A stretch of 64,000 nt of DNA, taken from NCBI GenBank assembly GCA_028714675.1, contig JAQTLV010000001.1:406733-470732 (forward strand), read 5' to 3'. This document shows, in pieces, positions 1 through 10,625 of the stretch; the stretch's first letter is position 1; every line of letters begins with the position of its first letter. The notes below the pieces were generated by a model. The model did no database searches. It saw only the letters and a program-made list of their open reading frames with translations, and was not told where the DNA came from. The stretch comes from Sulfurovaceae bacterium (GTDB lineage Bacteria; Campylobacterota; Campylobacteria; Campylobacterales; Sulfurovaceae). Both the position numbers and the translations under genes were made by a program.

Positions 1-1489
<1,489 letters not shown>

Positions 1490-1493
<4 letters not shown>

Positions 1494-2215
1494 TTTTTTT
1501 CCTTTTGGTTTGATACCAATTCAAATGCATCTTTTAAATCAAGCGTTCCCTCGTAAAATGCCTTTCCGACAATAGTCCCATCTATATTTGTTTCAAGAAG
1601 TTTTTTTATATCTTCTATATCCCTAAGTCCGCCACTGGCTATTGTTTCTAGAGAGCAAGCTTCTTTTATGGATTTTGTGAAGTCTAGATTTAATCCACTC
1701 ATCATGCCATCTCTGCCAACATCTGTACAAATGATAGCTTCAACTCCAACATCTCTAAAATCACGCGCCAAATCAGTTGCAGCAATTTTGCTAACTTCCG
1801 CCCAGCCTTCGACTGCAACCATACCGTCAATTGCATCAATTCCTACAACAACTCTATATTTGTTTGCCATATCTTTGACAAATGATGGATTTTTAAGAGC
1901 AATTGATCCAAGTATTACTCTATCAACCCCAATATCAAGGTACATTTTTATAGTATCTTCATCTCTTATGCCACCACCAAGCTCCAAATTTAGATTGCAG
2001 TTTTGTCTTATTTTTTTGATTTGTTCAAGATTTTGTGGAGTTCCTGCAAATGCACCATTTAAATCAACTAGATGTACCCACTTACTTCCAAGTTCTTCAA
2101 ATCTTTTTGCCACTTGCCATGGTTCATCACTATAAATTTTGGCACTATCCATAAGTCCTTTTGTAAGCCTTACTGCTTTACCATCTTTTAAATCTATCGC
2201 TGGTAGTATTGTCAT
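1490..2215 (-). CDS. hisA: Phosphoribosylformimino-5-aminoimidazole carboxamide ribotide isomerase
   Basis: HisA catalyses the Amadori rearrangement of ProFAR to PRFAR in histidine biosynthesis. It is a 241-residue (beta/alpha)8 barrel, the standard length. The catalytic Asp8 is in [12 protein letters not shown], and the second catalytic Asp127 is in GIDAIDG. The phosphate-binding glycine motifs LGGGIRD (79-85) and the TDVGRDGM loop (164-171) are intact. It follows hisH by 19 bp and overlaps prmA by 4 bp, so the histidine genes are linked to a translation-modification gene. The partner synthase subunit hisF is not in the window. Confidence 0.95.
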
Positions 2216-2234
2216 TTTTTGTTATTCCTAAAAA

Positions 2235-2846
2235 TTATATTTTTGCAAAGTTTTCTAATATCTTGAGCCCATTATCATGGCTTTTTTCTGGGTGAGGCTG
2301 TATACCATATATGTTATCTTTTTGAACCGCACTTACAAACTTATACCCATAATGAGTTTTACCAATAGTATATTTATCATCACACACAACATGATAAGAG
2401 TGAACAAAATAGAGATAAAAATCTTTTGGTAATCCATCAAAAATAGGACTATTTTTTTCTGTAAATATTTCATTCCAGCCCATATGTGGAATTTTGAGTT
2501 TATGGTCAAATTTTGTTTCATCAAATTTGACTATTTCACCATCTATTAACCCCAAACCATCATTGGAGCCAAACTCTTCACTACTTTCAAAAAGTAGTTG
2601 CATTCCTAAGCAAATTCCTAAAAGAGGCTTACCCGAAGCTGCAAAATCTTTTATAGCTTCATCCATGCCATTGCTTTTTAGATGAGTCATAGCATCACCA
2701 AAAGCACCAACACCAGGAAGTAAAAGCTTGTCATAATTTTGTATATTTTTTGGATCATTTTCTATTTCTGTTTTAATGCCAAGCTTAGTAAATGCATTTG
2801 AAACAGAGGCTAAATTGCCCATATTATAATTAACGATTCCTATCAT
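2235..2846 (-). CDS. hisH: Imidazole glycerol phosphate synthase, glutaminase subunit
   Basis: HisH hydrolyses glutamine and channels ammonia to HisF, which makes imidazole glycerol phosphate and AICAR. The 203-residue protein is a class I glutamine amidotransferase. The nucleophile Cys79 sits in GICLGMQLLFE, and the His185/Glu187 pair is in PHPEKSH. It is the first gene of the minus-strand run hisH-hisA-prmA-ftsH. The 125-bp gap upstream, shared with the divergent lpxL, should contain its promoter. Another glutaminase with the same fold is possible in principle, but adjacency to hisA settles the assignment. Confidence 0.95.
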   Translation of the reverse strand: MIGIVNYNMGNLASVSNAFTKLGIKTEIENDPKNIQNYDKLLLPGVGAFGDAMTHLKSNGMDEAIKDFAASGKPLLGICLGMQLLFESSEEFGSNDGLGLIDGEIVKFDETKFDHKLKIPHMGWNEIFTEKNSPIFDGLPKDFYLYFVHSYHVVCDDKYTIGKTHYGYKFVSAVQKDNIYGIQPHPEKSHDNGLKILENFAKI

Positions 2847-2971
2847 TACTCTATCTTTATTTAAATTATTTCAGATTATACCTAATTTTGTTAAACCTAA
2901 TTTGTGAGTAAACTAAACTATTATAAACAATAGAGTAAAATATCAGTAGTAATGTACTTAAGGAATTATGC

Positions 2972-3883
2972 TTGTCAAATAAAAAATTACGCAGAAATAT
3001 AGTTATACAACAAATACAATATTACTTTGTTAGATTCTTTTTATTGATAGCAAAAGTCTTGCCAAAAAGTTTGATATATTTAAAAATAAAAGTTTTCTCT
3101 CTCATAGGATTTTATTGTCTCAAAAGCAGAAGAGAATTAACTATATCTAACCTACAAAAAATTTATAATCTAAATGACAAAGAAGCTTTTGTTATGGCAA
3201 AAAAAGTTTATTTGGGACTTTCGGAAACTATAGCAGAGATTTTATTTATGTTTGTAGATAGATTTGATATTGATGAAGCCATAGAAAATATTAATGAAGC
3301 AAAAGAAAAACTAACCAAAATTTCTTCAAATTCTTCAAGCGGTGTAATAGTTATAACTGCACATTATTCTAATTGGGAACTTGCTGCTCAATTTTTGGCT
3401 AAAAATGGTTTACCTATGCTCGCTATTGGTAGAATAGGAAGTAATAAAATTATTGAGAGAAAAATTACTACGCCATTTCGTGGGAAGTATGGTAACCGTG
3501 CAATTAACAAAAATCACTCCATGGTAGCAATGGCGAAAACACTTAAAAGTGGCGGAAATGTTGGTATGCTAATAGATCAAAAAACTAGTGGAACACATAG
3601 TGCCCAAATACCGTTTTTTGGTTTTGATGCAGCTACGACTCTATCCGCTGCTTCTTTAAAATTAAAATTTGATCCATTGGTAGTACCTATAAGTATAGTT
3701 AGAAAATCTCGTGGAAAATATGAGATCTATATAGATGAGCCGATAGAGTATAAAGCTGGGGAGATAAAAGATGAAAAAGAAAAATTACTTGCTATGACAG
3801 CTAGATATAATCAAGCTATAGAACATATCATTTCTAGAGATCCAAATCAATGGTTTTGGATGCACAATAGGTGGAAATGGTGA
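2972..3883 (+). CDS. lpxL: Lipid A biosynthesis lauroyl-type acyltransferase (LpxL/HtrB family)
   Basis: This inner-membrane acyltransferase adds a secondary acyl chain to Kdo-lipid A during lipopolysaccharide synthesis. The 303-residue protein has a hydrophobic N-terminal region and the family catalytic motif HYSNWE (His131...Glu136). It ends with the typical WFWMHNRWKW tail. The start is a TTG at 2972, six bases after an AGGAA ribosome-binding site. An ATG four bases earlier is in another frame and stops after four codons. Its 3' end overlaps the next gene, so it heads the surface-glycan locus. Whether it is LpxL or LpxM cannot be told from sequence alone. Confidence 0.9.
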   Translation: MSNKKLRRNIVIQQIQYYFVRFFLLIAKVLPKSLIYLKIKVFSLIGFYCLKSRRELTISNLQKIYNLNDKEAFVMAKKVYLGLSETIAEILFMFVDRFDIDEAIENINEAKEKLTKISSNSSSGVIVITAHYSNWELAAQFLAKNGLPMLAIGRIGSNKIIERKITTPFRGKYGNRAINKNHSMVAMAKTLKSGGNVGMLIDQKTSGTHSAQIPFFGFDAATTLSAASLKLKFDPLVVPISIVRKSRGKYEIYIDEPIEYKAGEIKDEKEKLLAMTARYNQAIEHIISRDPNQWFWMHNRWKW

Positions 3884-4872
3884 GTAAAGCACTCATATTT
3901 AGTGATGGCAAAAAAGGTCATCTAAATCAATCTATCGCATTTTGTAAATTTTTGAATTTGGAATATGACATTGTTGATGTGAAGTTTAAAAATAGATTTT
4001 TTAAACTATTGTCTTATCTGTTTGATAGGGTAGGTTTTTATAATATGTCTATTTTAGATATGAGTATGGATACCCAGGTCAAGCCTGAGTATGACGAATT
4101 TTGTCATTCCTGCGAAGGCAGGAATCCAGAAATAACGATAGATAATCAGTGGATCCAATCATCACTAAAAAATAAGAAATATAACCTTGCAGTGTGTGCT
4201 GGTTCAGGCACTTACTATGCCTCAAAAGTTATAGCAAAAAAGTTTAAAATAAAATCAGTTTCTATGATGTTGCCTCGTGGTTATAAGTATGATTTTGATG
4301 TGATTTTTGCTCAGTCTCATGACAACCCTCCAGTACGCCCAAATATTATAGAAATTCCTGCTAATTTTTCATATATTCAACCATCAAATATATATAAGCC
4401 AAAGAAACAATCTGTGGGCATTGTCATAGGTGGAAATAATAGTTATTTGTATATGGATAAAGATAAGCTAAAATTCCAATTAGATTTTATACAAAAACAA
4501 TTTAAAGATTACGAAATTGCTGTAACTACATCCCCAAGAACACCAAGAGAAATAGAGGATTTTATAAAAAGTTATAAATTTGGCTATGAAATTATATACT
4601 CAAAAAATCCTATTAATCCAATACCAGACTTTTTGGAAAATTGTAAAACTGTTTTTATAACAAGTGATAGTACATCCATGATAAGCGAAAGTATATCTTT
4701 TGGGAAAGCAAATATTGTTATCTTGCCTCTTGTGTCAAAAAAAGAAAATAAGTTTAACAGCTTTATATCAAAACTGGAAAATGACGGGTATTTGCATATA
4801 TTTAATGGTAAAATAGAGAATAAAAATAAAAAAATAGATTTTAGAAAATTTGTTAAAGGCATAAAAATATGA
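3880..4872 (+). CDS. ELM1/GtrOC1-family putative glycosyltransferase carrying an internal palindromic repeat
   Basis: The protein belongs to the bacterial group named after mitochondrial fission ELM1 (DUF1022). These proteins have a glycosyltransferase-B-like fold and are common in LPS loci. Family features seen are FSDGKKGHLNQ at the N-terminus, the IVIGGNNS turn, TTSPRTPREIE, and ITSDSTSMISES near the C-terminus. The GTG at 3880 gives a GTGA overlap with lpxL and good spacing from AGGTGG; ATG 3877 is the alternative. About 62 bp inside the gene (4067-4128) are a dispersed palindromic element, read through in frame as part of residues about 63-83. Substrate is unknown; a role in core oligosaccharide synthesis is inferred from position. 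Confidence 0.8.
   Translation: MSKALIFSDGKKGHLNQSIAFCKFLNLEYDIVDVKFKNRFFKLLSYLFDRVGFYNMSILDMSMDTQVKPEYDEFCHSCEGRNPEITIDNQWIQSSLKNKKYNLAVCAGSGTYYASKVIAKKFKIKSVSMMLPRGYKYDFDVIFAQSHDNPPVRPNIIEIPANFSYIQPSNIYKPKKQSVGIVIGGNNSYLYMDKDKLKFQLDFIQKQFKDYEIAVTTSPRTPREIEDFIKSYKFGYEIIYSKNPINPIPDFLENCKTVFITSDSTSMISESISFGKANIVILPLVSKKENKFNSFISKLENDGYLHIFNGKIENKNKKIDFRKFVKGIKI
4067..4128. repeat. Dispersed palindromic element inside a coding sequence
   Basis: The segment begins TGGAT and ends ATCCA. It contains two hairpins, CAGG/CCTG (about 4075-4086) and CCTGC-GAAG-GCAGG (4109-4122), and an ATGAC...GTCAT pair between them. This matches the widespread proteobacterial repeat recognisable in translation as CHSCEGRNP, or VIPAKAGIQ in another frame. 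It lies within the ELM1-like gene without breaking the reading frame. Identification is by recognition of the motif, not by a search. Confidence 0.75.
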
Positions 4873-5978
4873 AGATAGTGCAACTCTTACCAGAACTAAA
4901 TGAAGGTGGAGTAGAAAGAGGAACGGTTGAGTTAAACCGAGAATTTGTAAAACTAGGACATGAAAGTGTAGTCATAAGTAATGGCGGGAAACAGGTAGAA
5001 GCAATAAATCTTGACGGGGGGAAATACATCAAGTTTGATATTGCAAGCAAAAATCCTTTTACTGCTATAAGTAGAGTTTATGGATTAAGAAAACTATTAA
5101 AAGAGTTAAATCCAGATGTTATCCATGCCAGAAGTAGAGTCCCTGCGTGGCTCACATATTTAGCAAACAAAACACTTCATATACCATTTGTCACCACAGT
5201 TCATGGACTAAATAGTGTAAATAAGTATAGCCAGATAATGACAAAAGGGGATAAGGTTATATGTGTAAGTGAGGTTGTAAGAGATTATATCATTAAGAAT
5301 TACAATGTTGACAAAAGAAAAATAACTGTTATTCAAAGAGGTGTTGATACTGATTTATTCAACTCTAGCAATGTAGATTTCGATTTTATACATAAGTTTA
5401 AAAAACAATTCAATCTTGATGGAAAATTTATCGTTTCTAGTATCGGAAGAATTACATGGCTAAAAGACTATGAAACATTTATTAAATCAATCGCCATTGC
5501 AAAGAAAGATATACCCAATATCGTTGGGTTGATAGTAGGAGGCTATAGAGACGATAAAAAAGAATATTTTGAATCTTTAAAAGAATTGGCAATTAAAGAA
5601 AATGTAGAAAATAACATTATTTTTACAGGAAGCATAAGCAAGATAGCAGAAATTTATTATTTGAGTGATATTTTGGTTAATGCATCATTGAAAATGGGTA
5701 ATGTTGGTAGAACTGTTAGTGAATCATTAGCTATGGGCACGCCAGTAATAGCAACAACATTTGAAGGTTTAAATAATATTATAAAAGATGGCATAAATGG
5801 TTATGTTATAGAAAATAAAAATATAGATGATTTAAGTTCTAAAATCATAAAACTTTTTAAAAATATGCCTTCTAATATTCAAGATACATTGCCAACAGAT
5901 TTTACACTTAAAGCAATGACCCAAAGTACTATATCGGTATATGAAAATCTTTTAAATTCTAAAAAGAGTCTTTCGTGA
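4869..5978 (+). CDS. Glycosyltransferase family 4 protein
   Basis: This is a GT-B fold retaining glycosyltransferase of the GT4 type, about 369 residues, predicted to act at the cytosolic face of the inner membrane. The N-terminal acceptor domain starts MKIVQLLPELNEGGVERG, a typical GT4 loop. The C-terminal donor domain has SIGRITWLKDYETF and the donor-binding glutamate region VSESLAMGTPVIAT. Its ATG overlaps the preceding stop (ATGA), showing coupling with the ELM1-like gene. Donor sugar and linkage cannot be read from sequence. A 43-bp gap separates it from the next gene. Confidence 0.87.
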   Translation: MKIVQLLPELNEGGVERGTVELNREFVKLGHESVVISNGGKQVEAINLDGGKYIKFDIASKNPFTAISRVYGLRKLLKELNPDVIHARSRVPAWLTYLANKTLHIPFVTTVHGLNSVNKYSQIMTKGDKVICVSEVVRDYIIKNYNVDKRKITVIQRGVDTDLFNSSNVDFDFIHKFKKQFNLDGKFIVSSIGRITWLKDYETFIKSIAIAKKDIPNIVGLIVGGYRDDKKEYFESLKELAIKENVENNIIFTGSISKIAEIYYLSDILVNASLKMGNVGRTVSESLAMGTPVIATTFEGLNNIIKDGINGYVIENKNIDDLSSKIIKLFKNMPSNIQDTLPTDFTLKAMTQSTISVYENLLNSKKSLS

Positions 5979-6021
5979 ATATATATATTATTTTAAAAGC
6001 ATTTTATAAAAAGAGAATTTT

Positions 6022-7065
6022 ATGACATTAAAAGTGTTGAAAATCACAGATGGCAGGGCTGGTCATATTACTATAACCGATGGTATTATAAGTGCAATTC
6101 AAAAAACACATGAAGTAGAAACTACAACTATTGATATATCGATAAGAACAAAATTTTTTTTGAGAATTTTTAGATTTATTCTTAGATATAATTTTCTAAA
6201 TAATAGATTTATATTGAATGATTTTTTTATAAAACTGTTTTATAAAAATTACAATAAACCATATGAAAATATAGACTTGATTGTCTCAACTGGTGGTGAC
6301 ACTTTGTTTATAAATATATGGCTATCTCATGTGCTAAATGTGAAAAATATATTTTCTGGCTCATTGAGAGGGATAAATCCAAAATATTTTTTTCTTATAC
6401 TTAGTAATTTAAATACAAATAATTGTATAAATTTGAGCATTGCGCCAACTCGAATGATTGACACAAATGGTTTACACCAACAAGTTAAATATTTTTGTAA
6501 TGAAAAAAATATTGACAAAAATGCTAAATATTTTGTGTTATTGATTGGAGGAGATGGCGGTGGATATAAATATGACGGAGATGATTACTATGAATTAGTA
6601 AATAATTTTATGTCCTTAGTTAAGAGGCATAAAGCAAAAGCTCTTATAACTACATCGCGTAGGACTGGTGCAAAATATGAAAATCTATTAAAGGGATTAT
6701 TTTCAAAATATAGTGATGATGTAGTTTATGGTGTATATTTTGGGCAAAATCCAGAAAAAATTGTTGCTGTGTATCTAGAACTTGGTTCTACTGTTTTTGT
6801 GACAGAAGAGAGTGGATCAATGATAACAGAATCATTGCTTTGCAAAAAACCTGTTTTCACATTGTTCCCAAAAAGCGTTAAAGAGCAAAAGCAGTATAAA
6901 TTATTTTTAGATGATTTAGTAGAAAAGAAAAGGATTATTAGACTCAACATGAGAGACAATTTGCTTAATTTAGATTTAGATAATTTTGATTTTAATTATA
7001 TTGAAAAACTTCCAATTGAAGAACTCTCCGAAAAACTACAACCATTTTTAAAGGAAATTATATGA
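6022..7065 (+). CDS. Second ELM1-family protein, putative glycosyltransferase
   Basis: This 347-residue protein shares the ELM1 pattern with the gene at 3880: KITDGRAGHITIT at the start, VSTGGDT, LLIGGDGGGY, TTSRRTGAKYE and the C-terminal VTEESGSMITESL. The two copies are clearly diverged. The middle of the gene is notably AT-rich (many AAT, TTT and ATA codons) compared with the housekeeping genes around the locus, which suggests acquisition with the glycan cluster. It overlaps the next gene by 4 bp (ATGA). It probably transfers a sugar in surface-glycan assembly, but this family is poorly characterised in bacteria. Confidence 0.75.
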   Translation: MTLKVLKITDGRAGHITITDGIISAIQKTHEVETTTIDISIRTKFFLRIFRFILRYNFLNNRFILNDFFIKLFYKNYNKPYENIDLIVSTGGDTLFINIWLSHVLNVKNIFSGSLRGINPKYFFLILSNLNTNNCINLSIAPTRMIDTNGLHQQVKYFCNEKNIDKNAKYFVLLIGGDGGGYKYDGDDYYELVNNFMSLVKRHKAKALITTSRRTGAKYENLLKGLFSKYSDDVVYGVYFGQNPEKIVAVYLELGSTVFVTEESGSMITESLLCKKPVFTLFPKSVKEQKQYKLFLDDLVEKKRIIRLNMRDNLLNLDLDNFDFNYIEKLPIEELSEKLQPFLKEII

Positions 7066-8144
7066 TGAAAATCGCTTATTTTGTAAACTCATTTAATGCA
7101 ATTAATTGGGGAGGGCAGGCAACTTCAAATGGTATAAAATATATGTTAAATAGAGAATATCCTGATGCAGAATTTATTCCACTTGATGTGCCAAAATTAC
7201 CTTTTAATAAAATAAAGATCTTAAGAAGTTATTATGAATGGAAATTGCAAAATGCAATTTTAAAAGACGATAAAGATACTGCCACTAAAATGCTTAAAAA
7301 AATGAATATTAAAGAGAATTTTTTTGATAATTTTACACATGTTTGTTTTAATGGAGAAGGAGCAATACACACAAAATCTGGTCACTTGATTAGACTTATG
7401 GGAATGCTTTATTTGGCTAAAATGAAAGGTAAAATAATAGCATCCATAAATCAATCGATAGATTTGAGTAATAATCATAGTTTAGAAGCTTTGGTTTCAA
7501 AAGTTTATAATTTGTGCGATTTTGTATCAGCAAGAGAGCCTATATCATTTGAATATGCAAAGTCTATAGGCATACAAAAAATTCAACTTATACCAGATGC
7601 CGCATATGGAGTTCCAAAATTATCAGAAGAAGAAATTGAAACAAGGGTAGAAAAATATAATTTACCTAAAAATTTTATATCAATTACTGGATCATCTTTT
7701 CTTAAAAAAGATAAAAAATCTATTTTAAGAGTTGCTAGAATCATAGATATATTAAAAGATATATTAGATGAGCCAATAGTATTTTTAGCAAATGCAAAAA
7801 CTGATATTTGGATAGCACATAAGTTACAAAATAAATATAATTATCAAATAATAGAACCACCAGTTAAGTATCAAGATGCAATGGCGATAATATCAAAATC
7901 CAAACTAGTTGTTGGTGGAAGGCAGCACCCAAATATTTTTGCATACGAGTATCATGTCCCTTATGTGCCATTTGGTGCAAATACTATAAAAAATTTAGGT
8001 GTAGGTAAGTTGCAAAAATATCCTATGAATCCACTTGGTTGGGATAGTCCTAAAGAGCAAATCAAAGATGCAGTAAAAACTATACTCAATAGTAAGATTG
8101 AGTTTGGGAATGTAGTAATTAATAATTTTAAAATATTTGGGTAA
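7062..8144 (+). CDS. Polysaccharide pyruvyl transferase family protein
   Basis: The 360-residue protein fits the polysaccharide pyruvyl transferase family (CsaB/WcaK type). These enzymes move pyruvate from PEP onto a sugar to form a ketal, or in some members act as related transferases. Visible motifs are the N-terminal INWGGQATSNGIKYML nucleotide-type loop, the CFNGEGAIH segment, ITGSSFLKKDKK, and the C-terminal VVGGRQHPNIFAYEYHVPYV, which matches the conserved arginine-histidine loop of the family. The start overlaps the upstream stop by 4 bp. A pyruvylated surface sugar is inferred, not shown. Confidence 0.8.
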   Translation: MMKIAYFVNSFNAINWGGQATSNGIKYMLNREYPDAEFIPLDVPKLPFNKIKILRSYYEWKLQNAILKDDKDTATKMLKKMNIKENFFDNFTHVCFNGEGAIHTKSGHLIRLMGMLYLAKMKGKIIASINQSIDLSNNHSLEALVSKVYNLCDFVSAREPISFEYAKSIGIQKIQLIPDAAYGVPKLSEEEIETRVEKYNLPKNFISITGSSFLKKDKKSILRVARIIDILKDILDEPIVFLANAKTDIWIAHKLQNKYNYQIIEPPVKYQDAMAIISKSKLVVGGRQHPNIFAYEYHVPYVPFGANTIKNLGVGKLQKYPMNPLGWDSPKEQIKDAVKTILNSKIEFGNVVINNFKIFG

Positions 8145-8154
8145 GGATATAATT

Positions 8155-9978
8155 ATGTGTGGTTTTTTTCAGGTTATACAAAAAAGTAAACCTATACAGC
8201 AAGATAGATTTATGAAAGCACTAAATAGCATGAAACATCGAGGACCAGATGCAAGTGGATACTATTTTAAAGAATTAAAAGAACAAAATTCATCAATTTT
8301 TATAGGTTTTGGTCATCAGAGATTGTCTATATTGGATTTAGATCCTAGATCAAATCAGCCTTTTCTTGACAATGAAGATGTATTGCTTTTTAATGGTGAG
8401 ATATATAATTTTAAAGATATTAGAAACGCATATAAAAATAATGGCGTTATTTTTAAAACAGATGGAGATACAGAAGTTGTTATGAAGTGTCTTGCCCATA
8501 ATCAAACAAAAGATATTGAACTTTTTAATGGAATGTGGGCTTTTAGTTACTATAATAGTGCAAATAATAATATTATATTGTCACGCGATAGATATGGCAA
8601 AAAGCCACTTTTTTATTATATGGATGAAAATATTTTTTGTGCATCGTCAACTATCAAAGCATTGCAAATATATCTCGATTTGCATATCAACTTTGAAGAA
8701 AAAGAATTATTAAATTATATTTTATATGGAGATATGTGGCCAACGGATAATAGTTCTACTCATTTTAAAAAAATAAAACAAGTGATTCCTGGCAATCATG
8801 CTTTTTTTGATATAAAACAGTGGAAAATAGAACAAGATAAATATTTTGATTGTTGTGCAAAAGAAGAAAATTTGGATTTTAGTGAAGATGCTTTAGTAGA
8901 GAAGTTGAAAAATAGTGTAAGATTACGGCTTACTTCAGATAGACCTGTTGGTTTGCTTCTCTCAGGAGGCATAGACAGCTCTTTACTTCTTTCTATACTC
9001 TATAGCGAAGGTCTTCATGAAAATATAAAAATTTATATGGGGGATACGGGTAGGTCTGATGATTATAAATATGCAAAGCAGTGTGTTCAAAAATTAGGCA
9101 TAAAAGCTGAAACTATAGTTTCTGATTATGGCGCTAATACATTCGATAGATTTTTAAAAATTTGCGCTCATCATGAAAAAGCTTTTCCATTTAACGGAAA
9201 TGCAATAGCTATGTCGGAAATGTATGAAGAGATATCCAAGGATGGCGTACCAGTAGTTCTTGATGGTAGTGGCGGAGATGAGATATTTGGAGGATATTGG
9301 CAGCGCCATATCCCATTTGCTTTAAATGATGCACAAAAACACAATGATTTCGAGTGGATGGATATGATAAAAAAATACAATCCCAAAAAACAAGAAGTAA
9401 TAAATCATAATACATATATTTCAAATGATGTTTCGTTATCAGGGTATTTAAACCCATTTTTAAAAATTCCATTTTCGGTATTTAAAGATACAAAGTCACA
9501 TGATCCATTACGCAATAGAGACTTAAGTTTTAATGATGTTCTCTGCAAAGATGCAAGCCCTGGAGGAAGGCTTGGCGAATGGATATGGCACAATGATAGA
9601 AACTCGATGATGTATAGTGTTGAGAGCAGAAGTCCATTTTTAGATTGCAATCTTCATGGTTTTATTTTCTCAGGATATAAAAATAAGTTTCATGAAAATT
9701 GGAATAAATATGAATTGAGAAAAGTATTTGATAGATTTACACCATTACCAACTCAATGGAGAGCAGAAAAACAGGGATTTAGATGGGATGGAAAGCATTT
9801 TTTTTATAATAATAAAGATCAAATTTTAGAAATTATACGAAAAAGTGACATATTAAAAGAATATGTACATAAAGATTTATTTAATTTTGTAGCAAATAAC
9901 TTTCCAAGAATTTTTAAATCATCAATAGGGAGAAGATTTCTAGGAATTGCTGGTATAGAATATACAATTAATTCTTAA
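8155..9978 (+). CDS. asnB: Asparagine synthase-type glutamine amidotransferase in glycan locus
   Basis: This is an AsnB-like enzyme of 607 residues: an N-terminal class II glutaminase domain and a C-terminal ATP-pyrophosphatase synthetase domain (SGGIDS at about 270-275). The start must be ATG 8155, because the catalytic nucleophile has to be Cys2 (MCGFFQV). AAGGA at 8143-8147 provides the ribosome-binding site. An upstream TTG at 8137 would bury the cysteine. In O-antigen loci such as that of P. aeruginosa (WbpS), relatives amidate uronic acids; the WbpB/WbpD-like neighbours make that role as likely as asparagine synthesis. Confidence 0.85.
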   Translation: MCGFFQVIQKSKPIQQDRFMKALNSMKHRGPDASGYYFKELKEQNSSIFIGFGHQRLSILDLDPRSNQPFLDNEDVLLFNGEIYNFKDIRNAYKNNGVIFKTDGDTEVVMKCLAHNQTKDIELFNGMWAFSYYNSANNNIILSRDRYGKKPLFYYMDENIFCASSTIKALQIYLDLHINFEEKELLNYILYGDMWPTDNSSTHFKKIKQVIPGNHAFFDIKQWKIEQDKYFDCCAKEENLDFSEDALVEKLKNSVRLRLTSDRPVGLLLSGGIDSSLLLSILYSEGLHENIKIYMGDTGRSDDYKYAKQCVQKLGIKAETIVSDYGANTFDRFLKICAHHEKAFPFNGNAIAMSEMYEEISKDGVPVVLDGSGGDEIFGGYWQRHIPFALNDAQKHNDFEWMDMIKKYNPKKQEVINHNTYISNDVSLSGYLNPFLKIPFSVFKDTKSHDPLRNRDLSFNDVLCKDASPGGRLGEWIWHNDRNSMMYSVESRSPFLDCNLHGFIFSGYKNKFHENWNKYELRKVFDRFTPLPTQWRAEKQGFRWDGKHFFYNNKDQILEIIRKSDILKEYVHKDLFNFVANNFPRIFKSSIGRRFLGIAGIEYTINS

Positions 9979-10118
9979 TTCTAAAAATGTATATAAAACT
10001 TTTATTGGATCTAGACAGATTGATATGTTGAATATTTGTGTGATATAATACTATAAATCGCTTCTATGGAAGTTTTTACATTTTTAATAAAATATAAAAA
10101 TATTATCAAAGGTAGTAA

Positions 10119-10625
10119 ATGGTTGATATATTTATTCATCCAACAGCAAATGTATCAAATGATGCGATAATTGGTGGTGGAACAAAAATTTGGATAAATT
10201 CTCAAATACGAGAAAATTCAAAGATTGGAACAAAATGTATAATTTCTAAAGATACTTACATAGATGTAAATGTAATTATTGGCAATAACTGTAAAATACA
10301 AAATGGTGTATCAATTTATCATGGAGTAACTATAGAAGATGATGTATTTGTCGGACCAAATGCTTGTTTTACGAACGACAAAGTGCCAAGAGCATTCGAT
10401 ACAGAGTGGAAAATTACTCCAACAAGAATAAAAAAAGGTTCTAGTATAGGAGCAAATTCTACTATTGTGTGCGGTATAACAATTGGCGAATATGCTATGA
10501 TAGCAGCTGGAAGTGTTGTTACAAAAGATGTAGAACCTTATAGCTTGGTCATGGGAAATCCTGCTAAACATTATAGCTATGTTGATAAAATGGGAAATAA
10601 AATAGAAGGAAAGTCAAATGCTTAG
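10119..10625 (+). CDS. Hexapeptide N-acetyltransferase, WbpD/WlbB-like
   Basis: The 168-residue protein is a left-handed beta-helix acyltransferase, with repeated hexapeptides such as IIGGGTKIW, IIGNNCKI and SIGANSTIVCGITIG. It most resembles WbpD/WlbB, which acetylates the 3-amino group of UDP-GlcNAc(3N)A. Features typical of that group are the N-terminal FIHPTANV, the YHGVTIEDDVFVGPNACFTND segment with the catalytic-type histidine and asparagine, and the MGNPAKHY tail. It overlaps the Gfo/Idh/MocA gene by 8 bp, the same pairing as in wbpB/wbpD-type loci. The 140 bp upstream, after asnB, leave room for an internal promoter. Confidence 0.82.
   Translation: MVDIFIHPTANVSNDAIIGGGTKIWINSQIRENSKIGTKCIISKDTYIDVNVIIGNNCKIQNGVSIYHGVTIEDDVFVGPNACFTNDKVPRAFDTEWKITPTRIKKGSSIGANSTIVCGITIGEYAMIAAGSVVTKDVEPYSLVMGNPAKHYSYVDKMGNKIEGKSNA

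Noticed and set aside
1668..2135. 155-codon open frame on the plus strand
   Set aside because: Antisense to hisA, with no recognisable domain and no ribosome-binding site.
8137..8154. Upstream TTG start for the asnB-like gene
   Set aside because: It would place residues before the catalytic Cys2, which must be N-terminal after Met removal.
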